8,901 nucleotides of DNA from Firm-04 sp964479595 (GCA_964479595.1 CAYZMU010000043.1:1-8901), one strand, 5' to 3'; shown: positions 1 to 6,477, counted from the first letter of the stretch. The notes: a model not told the origin generated them from the sequence alone. Numbers and translations: made by a program.

Positions 1-2282
1 GGAAAAACCACCGCCGCCTTGAACAAATCCCCGTCCGCCTGAAGTTCCAGCCGTCCGCCCTGCAGCGCCGTCAGATCCTTTGCGATGGACAGCCCCAGCC
101 CGCTGCCCTCCGTGTGCCGCGAGGCGTCCCCGCGCACAAAACGCTCCGTCAGCTCGTCCGCCTTGTCCGCCTCCAGCGGGTATGCCGAAATGTTTTTAAG
201 CTCCATCCGGATTTCTTCCTCCGCGCGAAAGACGTTTAAGTACACCCGTGTGCCCGGCATCGCGTATTTGAGCGCGTTCTGCAGCAGGTTGTCAGCCACT
301 CTCCCCAGCAGCCCGCCGTCCGCCGCGATGAACAGTTCCCCGTCTGCCACGCGCGTCAGAAGTGTGAGCCCCTTTTCGGCAAAGCGGTCCGCGTATTCCC
401 CCGCGAGCTGCTCCGTCATGACACTCAGGTCCACGGGCTCTATCCGCACCTCCACATTCCCCGTCGACGCTTTTGACGCGTCCACCAAATCAATCGTCAG
501 CTTCTTGAGCCTTTGGGACGCGCGCCCCAGCACCTCAAGATATTCCGCGGCTTTCGGCGTCTGCGCGGGTTCGCGGCTGAGCAAATCCACATAATTGATA
601 ACAGAGGTCAGCGGCGTTTTCAGGTCGTGCGAAACATTCGTGATAAGCTCCGCGCGCATCCGCTCCGCTTTGGTCTGCCGCGCGACCATCTCGTCCACAC
701 TCCGCGTGATATGGTCAAGTGATTGATCAAATTCCGCGAACTGCCCCCGCAGCCTGATTCTTCGCCTCGGCGCGCTCAGGTCCCCCGCCTCAATCGCTTT
801 CACGTGCGCGCGCAGCTCGCAATAACAGTAGATGATATAGACCGTTCCCAGCGCCGTCAGCGCGTCCAGCACGAGCGCGATCGCGAGCGTGAAGCCGTTT
901 CGGAGCGCGAAGGCGTTTGCGAACGCGAGCCCCGCGAGCCAGAGCACCGCCGCGATACAGGTGAACGGCCTGTGCGAGAATAGCCCCGAAAGCCATTTCC
1001 CCGCGCGCACAAAGGCAAAGCTCTGCCAGAATGTTCCTGTCTTGACGCGCACCGCCGTGGTGTAGAGCCAGAGCACAAAACTCCCCGCCACGGGCACGGA
1101 GAGCCCCGCGCAGAAGACCGCGAACAGCAGCGCGGGCACTTTCGCCTCCCGCAGCGCCCAGAGGGTGAGCGCCGCGCCGCCCGTCACCAGCAAGGGCAGC
1201 AGCCAGAACATCTCATAGCCCGCCGTGTGCGGAAAGACGGCTTTTGCCTCCCCGCCGTCCGCGCTGTAGCCCGCCGCGCAGCACATGAGCACGCAGCAAA
1301 TGACACACAGCAGCGCGCAGAAGAAGAGCCCGCCCGCCTCAAGAGCGGGATGCGCGGTCAAAGTCTGCAGCACCTCAATATCCGAGCGAATCCCGTCCCG
1401 CACAGGCAGCCCTTCCGCCAGATATTCCACCACATCGCAGGTTTTCATTTGCGCGCGCTCCCCCGTGACAGTGACGGCGACATCTTTGTTCAGCTTTTCC
1501 TCCAGCGCCGCGTTCTGCGCTTTCACGGGTTCGCCGAGGCGTTTGAGCTGATAGTATTCCTCCAGCGGAACATGGTCCGCGTACGTCCGGCCGCTGGCGT
1601 AGTAGGTGACGCTTGCCGTGGCGTTGTCATACACGGTCCACTCGCAGCCCTCGCCGTAGGTCTCCTCGTAGTCGTAGTTTTTCGCCTCTTCAACGCTGTC
1701 AAACGTGATCTCTTCCGTCTGCTGCTCCGGCCGCGTCACGTCCAGCCCGCTGTGGTAGACGCCGTCGATCTGGCTGTCGGTAAAGTACCAGTTTCTGAAA
1801 TCGTCCGGGTCGTCCAGAAAGACCCCCCGCTCGCCGTAGAGCAGGTCTTCCATATTCGCCACCGGGTCCTCGTAGACCGCCTGTTTGGTGTAGTCCTCCG
1901 AACTCAGCAGCAGATTCACCGTCCGCGTTCTTATCGCGCGCTTTTGCGCCGTTTCATAGTCGCTGTCGTTGGTCGCCGTCAGCTTGCCGTCGCTCAGAAC
2001 GGCGAAGCGGTAGTTTGTAAGCTCCGGGTCAAGCGTGTCGGGCAGGTATTTCTCATCGCCGCGCAGCCGCGCCAGAGCCACATCTTCCACGTCGATGTCC
2101 GCATCCGCGGCATACCGGCTCAGCACCGACACCGCGACGCCGTCACTTTGCGGCTGCGCCGCCCCGCAGCTTACCGTCAGCCACGCGCACCCGCCCAGCA
2201 GCAGCGCGCACGCGAGGAAAAGCACCGCTCCCGCGCACGCCGCAATCTTCAGCGAGAGCTCGTATTTGACGGACTGTTTCAG
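1..2282 (-). CDS. Sensor histidine kinase, six predicted membrane helices, 3' end cut by window edge
   Basis: Membrane sensor kinase that should autophosphorylate on His and pass the phosphate to the regulator encoded just upstream. From a CTG start, 760 codons are visible. Order: TM1 about 12-38; a long acidic extracytoplasmic region 39-315; a second helix 316-337 rich in Cys; helices about 358-378, 384-410, 440-460 and 464-488; a HAMP-like linker 490-535; the H-box with NVSHDLKTPL (His552); an N-box DNLLQNALKY (664-673); and a G2 box GSGLGLS (726-732). The usual DxGxG (G1) box is not recognisable; a KNIS segment and ERFVRGDASR occupy that region, a pattern I recall from clostridial kinases. 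Only a few residues should be missing at the C-terminus. No ATG, GTG or TTG precedes TM1; the first GTG is codon 20, inside TM1. CTG lies 8 bases after AAGGGGG and gives a normal basic N-terminus. The stimulus is unknown and the sensor region is not a domain I recognise. Confidence 0.93.
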   Translation of the reverse strand, partial: MKQSVKYELSLKIAACAGAVLFLACALLLGGCAWLTVSCGAAQPQSDGVAVSVLSRYAADADIDVEDVALARLRGDEKYLPDTLDPELTNYRFAVLSDGKLTATNDSDYETAQKRAIRTRTVNLLLSSEDYTKQAVYEDPVANMEDLLYGERGVFLDDPDDFRNWYFTDSQIDGVYHSGLDVTRPEQQTEEITFDSVEEAKNYDYEETYGEGCEWTVYDNATASVTYYASGRTYADHVPLEEYYQLKRLGEPVKAQNAALEEKLNKDVAVTVTGERAQMKTCDVVEYLAEGLPVRDGIRSDIEVLQTLTAHPALEAGGLFFCALLCVICCVLMCCAAGYSADGGEAKAVFPHTAGYEMFWLLPLLVTGGAALTLWALREAKVPALLFAVFCAGLSVPVAGSFVLWLYTTAVRVKTGTFWQSFAFVRAGKWLSGLFSHRPFTCIAAVLWLAGLAFANAFALRNGFTLAIALVLDALTALGTVYIIYCYCELRAHVKAIEAGDLSAPRRRIRLRGQFAEFDQSLDHITRSVDEMVARQTKAERMRAELITNVSHDLKTPLTSVINYVDLLSREPAQTPKAAEYLEVLGRASQRLKKLTIDLVDASKASTGNVEVRIEPVDLSVMTEQLAGEYADRFAEKGLTLLTRVADGELFIAADGGLLGRVADNLLQNALKYAMPGTRVYLNVFRAEEEIRMELKNISAYPLEADKADELTERFVRGDASRHTEGSGLGLSIAKDLTALQGGRLELQADGDLFKAAVVF

Positions 2283-2290
2283 TGATGACG

Positions 2291-2297
2291 CCCCCTT
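2291..2297 (-). promoter_or_regulatory. Ribosome binding site placing the kinase start at a CTG codon
   Basis: On the minus strand AAGGGGG follows directly after the TGA of the response regulator and ends 8 bases before the CTG at 2282-2280. It differs from AAGGAGG by one base. No ATG, GTG or TTG in the kinase frame lies between the regulator stop and codon 20 of the kinase, so this site supports the CTG start. The alternative is a sequence error in an original ATG, since a single substitution (C for A) would restore it. Confidence 0.6.
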
Positions 2298-2990
2298 TCA
2301 GGGTTTCTCGAGTTTGTAGCCCTGTCCCCACACGACCTTGATAAGGCGCGGGTCCTGCGGGTTTATCTCGAATTTCTCGCGCAGGTGCCGGATATGCACG
2401 GCGACGGTGTTTTCCGAGCCGATGGGGTTTAGGTGCCACACGCGGCTGTAGATTTCGCGCGGGGAAAAGACCGTGCCGGGGCTGTGCATGAGCAGCGAGA
2501 GAATGTCGTACTCAATCGGGGTGAGCGCCACGGGCTCGCCGTCCAGAAACGCCGCCTTCGCCTTCTGGTCCAGTGTGATGCTCCCCACGGTCAGCGTGTC
2601 GGGATTTTCCCCCGCCGCCGCGCCCAGCCGCAGATACCGCCTCAGCTGCGCGCGCACCCGCGCCACCACTTCATTGGGCGAAAACGGTTTCGTGATATAG
2701 TCGTCCGCGCCGACATCCAGCCCCAGCACCTTGTCGGAATCCTCCGATTTCGCCGTCAGCAGAATGACGGGCACATTGCTGAACATCCGTATCTCGCTCA
2801 TCGCCGCGATGCCGTCCATGCCCGGCATCATGATATCCATGAGAATCAGCTGCACATCTTCCCGCGCCGCGATTTTCACGGCGTCGAGCCCGCCGTAGCA
2901 GCTTATCGTCTCAAACCCTTCCTCTTTCAGGTAAATCTCCAGCGCCGCGACAATGTCGGGCTCGTCGTCGCAGATGAGTATCGTCTCCAT
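2298..2990 (-). CDS. OmpR/PhoB-family two-component response regulator
   Basis: DNA-binding transcription regulator of 230 residues, the normal length of the family. The N-terminal receiver domain (about 2-118) has the acidic pair D8/D9, phosphoacceptor D52 in MDIMMPGMDG, T79 and K101 in KPF. A short linker leads to a C-terminal winged-helix effector (about 130-228) with the typical TPIEYDIL and HIRHLREKF segments and a closing GQGYKLE. The ATG has GGAGGGG about 8 bases upstream. It is the first gene after a near-consensus promoter and is followed after 15 bases by the histidine kinase, its evident partner. Sequence style is like VanR and other clostridial regulators, but the regulon cannot be read from the window, so no symbol is given. 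Confidence 0.96.
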   Translation of the reverse strand: METILICDDEPDIVAALEIYLKEEGFETISCYGGLDAVKIAAREDVQLILMDIMMPGMDGIAAMSEIRMFSNVPVILLTAKSEDSDKVLGLDVGADDYITKPFSPNEVVARVRAQLRRYLRLGAAAGENPDTLTVGSITLDQKAKAAFLDGEPVALTPIEYDILSLLMHSPGTVFSPREIYSRVWHLNPIGSENTVAVHIRHLREKFEINPQDPRLIKVVWGQGYKLEKP

Positions 2991-3011
2991 CAGCCGTCCC
3001 CTCCGCTGTCT

Positions 3012-3040
3012 ATTATACTCCCTTTGCCCGCCCTTTTCAA
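3012..3040 (-). promoter_or_regulatory. Sigma-A type promoter of the two-component operon
   Basis: On the minus strand TTGAAA (3040-3035) and TATAAT (3017-3012) are separated by exactly 17 bases. The -10 box is perfect and the -35 box differs from TTGACA by one base. The region just upstream (about 3041-3070) is A/T-rich compared with the rest of this GC-rich window and could help RNA polymerase binding. The TATAAT ends 21 bases before the regulator ATG, so the leader should be short. It lies directly downstream of the terminator of the preceding operon, as expected for an independent transcription unit. Confidence 0.85.
3020..3036 (-). repeat. Direct repeat AAAGGG x2 at 11-base spacing inside the promoter spacer
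   Basis: On the minus strand AAAGGG occurs at 3036-3031 and again at 3025-3020, start to start 11 bases, about one helical turn, between the -35 and -10 boxes. OmpR/PhoB-family regulators often bind tandem direct repeats with this spacing, so this may be an autoregulatory site for the regulator encoded just downstream. The units are short and purine-rich, so chance is a real alternative. Confidence 0.35.
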
Positions 3041-3061
3041 GAGCGCGAATATGAAGTTTTC

Positions 3062-3102
3062 TTTAAAAAAGAAACGCGCCGGAGGTATTGCCCCCGGCAC
3101 GT
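3062..3102 (-). terminator. Intrinsic terminator after the NifU-like/GGGtGRT operon
   Basis: On the minus strand, starting 10 bases after the TAA of the GGGtGRT gene, ACGTGCCGGGGG pairs with CCTCCGGCGCGT around a five-base loop CAATA (arms 3102-3091 and 3085-3074). This is a 12-base-pair stem with two G-U pairs, followed by TTCTTTTTT. It is a classic rho-independent terminator for minus-strand transcription. On the plus strand the stem is not followed by a T run, so it is not bidirectional. Confidence 0.88.
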
Positions 3103-3112
3103 ACCGCGAATT

Positions 3113-4111
3113 TTACTTGAGAGCCTCCTCGACCGCCACCGCGCAGGCGACTGTCGCGCCGACCATCGGGTTGTTGCCCATGCCGATAAGCCCCATCATC
3201 TCCACGTGCGCGGGCACCGACGAGGACCCCGCGAACTGCGCGTCGGAGTGCATGCGTCCCATGGTGTCCGTCATGCCGTAAGAGGCGGGACCGGCTGCCA
3301 TGTTGTCCGGGTGCAGGGTGCGTCCCGTGCCGCCGCCCGAGGCGACAGAGAAGTATTTCTTCCCCGCGTCCGTGCGCTCTTTCTTGTACGTCCCCGCGAC
3401 CGGGTGCTGGAAACGGGTGGGGTTGGTGGAGTTGCCCGTGATGGAAACATCGACGTTTTCCTTCCACATAATCGCGACACCCTCGCGCACGTCATTGGCG
3501 CCGTAGCAGTTGACTTTCGCGCGCAGCCCCGTGGAATACGCCTTGCGGAAGACCTCTCTGACCTCGCCCGTGTAGTAGTCCATCTCGGTCTCGACATACG
3601 TAAAGCCGTTGACGCGCGCGATAATCTGCGCCGCGTCCTTGCCCAGTCCGTTGAGGATGACTCTCAAGGGCTTGGTGCGGACTTTGTTGGCCTTCTCCGC
3701 GATGCCGATGGCACCCTCCGCCGCCGCGAAGGATTCATGCCCCGCCAGAAACGCGAAGCATTCTGTCTCTTCCTCCAGCAGCATTTTTCCTAAATTGCCG
3801 TGCCCCAGACCGACTTTGCGCTGGTCCGCGACCGAGCCGGGAATGCAGAAGGACTGAAGCCCCTCGCCGATGGCAGCCGCGGCGTCCGCCGCTCTCGAGC
3901 AGCCCTTCTTTATCGCGATGGCGCAGCCCACGGTATACGCCCACTTGGCGTTCTCAAAGCAGATGGGCTGAATGCCCTCCACCAGCTTGTAGATATCGAG
4001 TCCCTTTTCCTTGCAGACATCCGCGCACGCCTCAATCGAGGGAATGTCGTACTGCGCGAGCACGGCCAAAATCTGCTTCTCTCTTCTCTCGTAGGATTCA
4101 AACAATGCCAT
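3113..4111 (-). CDS. GGGtGRT-family protein, function unknown
   Basis: Protein of 332 residues carrying the signature that names the GGGtGRT family, here SGGGTGRT at 258-265 followed by LHPDN. No enzymatic activity is established for this family to my knowledge. The protein looks cytosolic: no signal peptide and no clear membrane helix. It has nine cysteines (29, 33, 51, 63, 71, 89, 118, 202, 323), five of them in the first 71 residues including a CxxxC (29-33), which would allow metal or Fe-S binding, but this is inference. Glycine-rich segments also occur at about 101-108 and near the C-terminus (308-318). The ATG follows AAAGGAG with about 10 bases of spacing, and that site overlaps the stop of the upstream NifU-like gene, so the two are translated from one message and probably work together. 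A terminator follows the stop codon. Confidence 0.95.
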   Translation of the reverse strand: MALFESYERREKQILAVLAQYDIPSIEACADVCKEKGLDIYKLVEGIQPICFENAKWAYTVGCAIAIKKGCSRAADAAAAIGEGLQSFCIPGSVADQRKVGLGHGNLGKMLLEEETECFAFLAGHESFAAAEGAIGIAEKANKVRTKPLRVILNGLGKDAAQIIARVNGFTYVETEMDYYTGEVREVFRKAYSTGLRAKVNCYGANDVREGVAIMWKENVDVSITGNSTNPTRFQHPVAGTYKKERTDAGKKYFSVASGGGTGRTLHPDNMAAGPASYGMTDTMGRMHSDAQFAGSSSVPAHVEMMGLIGMGNNPMVGATVACAVAVEEALK

Positions 4112-4129
4112 GTCCGGTGCGCTCCTTTC

Positions 4130-4822
4130 TCACTGTTTCCTCGGGTCGATGAATTTTACAGCGTCCGCGACTCTGCCGTACTGCCCCTGCGCCTTCTCAA
4201 ACGCGGTGTTGGCGTCGTCGCCGCCCTTGATGAAATCCATCATCTTGCCGAAGTTTACGAACTTGTAGCCGATAATCTCGTCGTCCTCATTGAGCGCCAG
4301 CTGCGTGACATAGCCGTCCGTCATTTCCAGATATCTCGGGCCTTTGGCAAGGGTGCCGTACATGGTCCCGACCTGCGAGCGCAGACCTTTCCCCAAATCC
4401 TCAAGCCCCGCGCCGACGACCAGCCCGTCCTCGGAGAACGCGCTCTGGGAGCGTCCGTAGGCAATCTGCAGGAACAGTTCCCGCATGGCGGTGTTGATGG
4501 CGTCGCAGACCAGATCGGTGTTGAGCGCCTCCAGAATCGTTCTGCCCGGCAGAATCTCCGCCGCCATCGCCGCGGAATGCGTCATGCCCGAGCAGCCGAT
4601 GGTCTCAATCAGGCATTCCTGAATGACACCCTCCTTGACATTGAGCGTCAGCTTGCAGGCGCCCTGCTCCGGAGCGCACCAGCCCACGCCGTGCGTGAAC
4701 CCGGAGATGTCCTTAATCTCCGTCGCCTTGACCCACTTTGCCTCCTCGGGAATCGGCGCGGCGCCGTGCGCGACACCCTGCGCCACGGGACACATGTTTT
4801 CTACTTCGCTGGAATAGACCAT
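4130..4822 (-). CDS. NifU-like iron-sulfur cluster assembly scaffold protein
   Basis: Cytosolic protein of 230 residues related to the NifU/IscU scaffold fold, which builds Fe-S clusters on conserved cysteines and hands them to client proteins. The clearest signature is IETIGCSGMTHSAAMAAEIL (65-84) followed by a PGRTI turn, like the IscU GCGSAIASSS helix. Cysteines are at 11, 49, 56, 70, 77 and 106. It is longer than plain IscU (about 130 residues); the C-terminal part (about 110-230) has no fold I recognise. The ATG at 4822 was chosen because GGAAAGGGG ends 7 bases upstream. An in-frame ATG at 4861 would add 13 residues (MRRYERAAERGKG) but has no visible ribosome binding site and lies against the N gap. 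It precedes the GGGtGRT gene by 18 bases, an arrangement I recall from anaerobic Firmicutes, which suggests that GGGtGRT is its client or partner. Confidence 0.85.
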   Translation of the reverse strand: MVYSSEVENMCPVAQGVAHGAAPIPEEAKWVKATEIKDISGFTHGVGWCAPEQGACKLTLNVKEGVIQECLIETIGCSGMTHSAAMAAEILPGRTILEALNTDLVCDAINTAMRELFLQIAYGRSQSAFSEDGLVVGAGLEDLGKGLRSQVGTMYGTLAKGPRYLEMTDGYVTQLALNEDDEIIGYKFVNFGKMMDFIKGGDDANTAFEKAQGQYGRVADAVKFIDPRKQ

Positions 4823-4829
4823 ACCTTTA

Positions 4830-4838
4830 CCCCTTTCC
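4830..4838 (-). promoter_or_regulatory. Ribosome binding site deciding the NifU-like start
   Basis: GGAAAGGGG on the minus strand, with 7 bases (TAAAGGT) before the ATG at 4822. This favours the shorter 230-residue product over the upstream in-frame ATG at 4861. Confidence 0.7.
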
Positions 4839-4859
4839 GCGGCGCGTTCATAACGCCGC
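4839..4859 (-). repeat. Inverted repeat in the leader of the NifU-like gene
   Basis: On the minus strand GCGGCG (4859-4854) pairs with CGCCGC (4844-4839) across a nine-base loop; TT/AA pairing inside the loop could extend it with a two-base bulge. It sits immediately before the ribosome binding site and ends about 10 bases from the N gap. It could affect translation, or be a dyad operator, or simply be GC-rich chance. It is not followed by a T run, so it is not a terminator. Confidence 0.35.
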
Positions 4860-4869
4860 ATGAATCCGT

Positions 4870-4969
4870 NNNNNNNNNNNNNNNNNNNNNNNNNNNNNNN
4901 NNNNNNNNNNNNNNNNNNNNNNNNNNNNNNNNNNNNNNNNNNNNNNNNNNNNNNNNNNNNNNNNNNNNN
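4870..4969. other. Assembly gap of exactly 100 N
   Basis: One hundred consecutive N is the usual placeholder for a scaffold join of unknown size. It separates the end of glgA from the leader of the NifU-like gene, so the promoter of the latter, any terminator of the glg operon, and possibly whole genes may be missing. Adjacency of the two operons rests on the scaffolding alone. The 43 bases between the gap and the glgA stop (4970-5012) show no gene and no convincing hairpin. Confidence 0.99.
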
Positions 4970-5012
4970 GCGTATCGTATCATTTGCCGTTTCGCTGTTT
5001 TAAAATCCCGCG

Positions 5013-6449
5013 TCAGTTGTTCCAGCTCTCAAGCTCTCTGTAGAGCCCCAGATAGAGCTCCGCGGAGGACGCCCAGCTGAAATCCGCTTCCATTGCCTGC
5101 CGCTGAATCTTCTCCCAGAATTCCTTGTTGTTGTAGGCGCCCATCGCGCGTCTGCACGCGCCGAGCATATCGTGCGCGTTGTAGGTCTTGAACGTGAAGC
5201 CCGTGCCGCCGTCCTCGCCGCCGGAATCCTTCACCGAATCGCGCAGCCCGCCCGTTTCACGCACAATCGGCATCGTGCCGTAGCGCATGGCGTACATCTG
5301 CGCCAGCCCGCAAGGCTCGCTCTGAGACGGCATCAAAAACATATCGCAGCCCGCGTAGATGTGCCGCGCCAGAGTCGGGACAAAGCCCAGCGTCACCGAA
5401 ACCGCCAGCGGATACCGCCACTGCATTTCCTTGAAGAAATCCTCGTAGACGCGCTCGCCGCTGCCCAGAATCGCGAAGTGGAAGCCGTCGTGAATCATTT
5501 CCTCGAAAACGTAGCGGATAAGGTCAATGCCCTTGTGCGCCACGAACCGCGTGCAGATGCCGATAATGGGCTGGTCGTCCTGCGGCAGGTTCAGTTCCGC
5601 CTGCAGCGCGCGCTTGCACGCGAGTTTCCCGCTCATGTCCTTGATGCTGTAGTGTTCATACGGCGGGGTCAGCGTCTCGTCCGTTTCGGGGTTGTAGCTG
5701 TCGGTGTCGATGCCGTTTAAGAAGCCTGTGAGTTTGTACTGCTTGTTGGTCAGCGCGCGGTCGAGTCCGTGCGAGTACCACGGGTCGAGAATCTCCCACG
5801 CGTAGCTCGGGCTTACGGTGGTAATCTTGTCCGCCGTCTCAATCGCGCCCTTCATCATGTTCACGTTGCCGTCATAGAGCAGCAGGTGGGTGTGGTACAT
5901 GGGTATCCCCATCAGTTCATTGAGCACTTCCTTGCCGTACTTGCCCTGATACTGGATGTTGTGAATTGTGAAGACCGTGCGGATGTTCTCAAAGCCTTCC
6001 TGATATTTGTAGAAGATCTGATAATAGACCGGGGTGAGCGCCGTCTGCCAGTCGTTGCAGTTGATGATCGTGGGCTTCCAGCCTATCACCCGCAGCATTT
6101 CCAGAATCGCGCGGCTGAAAAACACGAAGCGCTCGCAGTCGTCGTAGAAACCGTAAATGCCGTCGCGCTTGAAGTAGTACTCGTTGTCGATGAAGTAGTA
6201 GGTGACGCCGCCGTGTTCCGCCGAGAAAATCCCGCAGTACTGCTTGCGCCACGCCACGTCCACCGTAATCGACGCGATAAAAGTCATCTTCGCGCGCATT
6301 TCATCGTTAATGCATTTGTAGAGCGGAATCACCACTCTGCAGTCGCAGCCCTTCGCGTTGAGCGCGGCGGGCAGAGCCCCCGCCACATCCGCGAGTCCTC
6401 CCGAGGCGACAAACGGTCTTGCCTCGCTCGCGGCGTAAAGAATGTTCAT
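5013..6449 (-). CDS. glgA: Glycogen synthase (ADP-glucose: alpha-1,4-glucan glucosyltransferase)
   Basis: Transfers glucose from ADP-glucose to the non-reducing end of an alpha-1,4-glucan; cytosolic GT5-family enzyme with the GT-B fold. At 478 residues it is the standard bacterial GlgA length. The N-terminal domain (about 1-240) opens MNILYAASEARPF and has TIHNIQYQG with His163 (E. coli His161 counterpart). The C-terminal Rossmann domain (about 245-460) has TRFVAHKG with R301 and K306, PSQSEPCGL with catalytic-region E378, then VRETGGLRDSV. The N-terminal motif, KTGGL in E. coli (Lys15), reads VASGGL, so Ala15 replaces the Lys that contacts ADP-glucose phosphates; all other key residues are present. 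The start is backed by AAAGGAGAGG upstream. It is last in glgC-glgD-glgA, 28 bases after glgD, and its substrate is the product of GlgC. No terminator is seen before the gap. Confidence 0.97.
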   Translation of the reverse strand: MNILYAASEARPFVASGGLADVAGALPAALNAKGCDCRVVIPLYKCINDEMRAKMTFIASITVDVAWRKQYCGIFSAEHGGVTYYFIDNEYYFKRDGIYGFYDDCERFVFFSRAILEMLRVIGWKPTIINCNDWQTALTPVYYQIFYKYQEGFENIRTVFTIHNIQYQGKYGKEVLNELMGIPMYHTHLLLYDGNVNMMKGAIETADKITTVSPSYAWEILDPWYSHGLDRALTNKQYKLTGFLNGIDTDSYNPETDETLTPPYEHYSIKDMSGKLACKRALQAELNLPQDDQPIIGICTRFVAHKGIDLIRYVFEEMIHDGFHFAILGSGERVYEDFFKEMQWRYPLAVSVTLGFVPTLARHIYAGCDMFLMPSQSEPCGLAQMYAMRYGTMPIVRETGGLRDSVKDSGGEDGGTGFTFKTYNAHDMLGACRRAMGAYNNKEFWEKIQRQAMEADFSWASSAELYLGLYRELESWNN

Positions 6450-6477
6450 GCAAACCTCTCCTTTCGCGCGCCCCGGG

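Noticed and set aside
2185..2205. Lipobox-like LLLGGC at kinase residues 27-32
   Set aside because: It lies at the end of TM1 of a multi-helix kinase; lipid modification is not expected, and the match is loose (Gly at -2).
2143..2439. Minus-strand 98-codon frame overlapping the regulator and kinase junction
   Set aside because: It is out of frame with both conserved proteins, and its Arg/Ala/Gly-rich product is a shadow of them.
4790..4861. Longer NifU-like product starting at 4861
   Set aside because: No ribosome binding site is visible before that ATG, while a good one precedes the ATG at 4822.
4801..4983. Minus-strand reading frame running through the N gap
   Set aside because: More than half of it is unknown residues and the rest overlaps the NifU-like gene in another frame.
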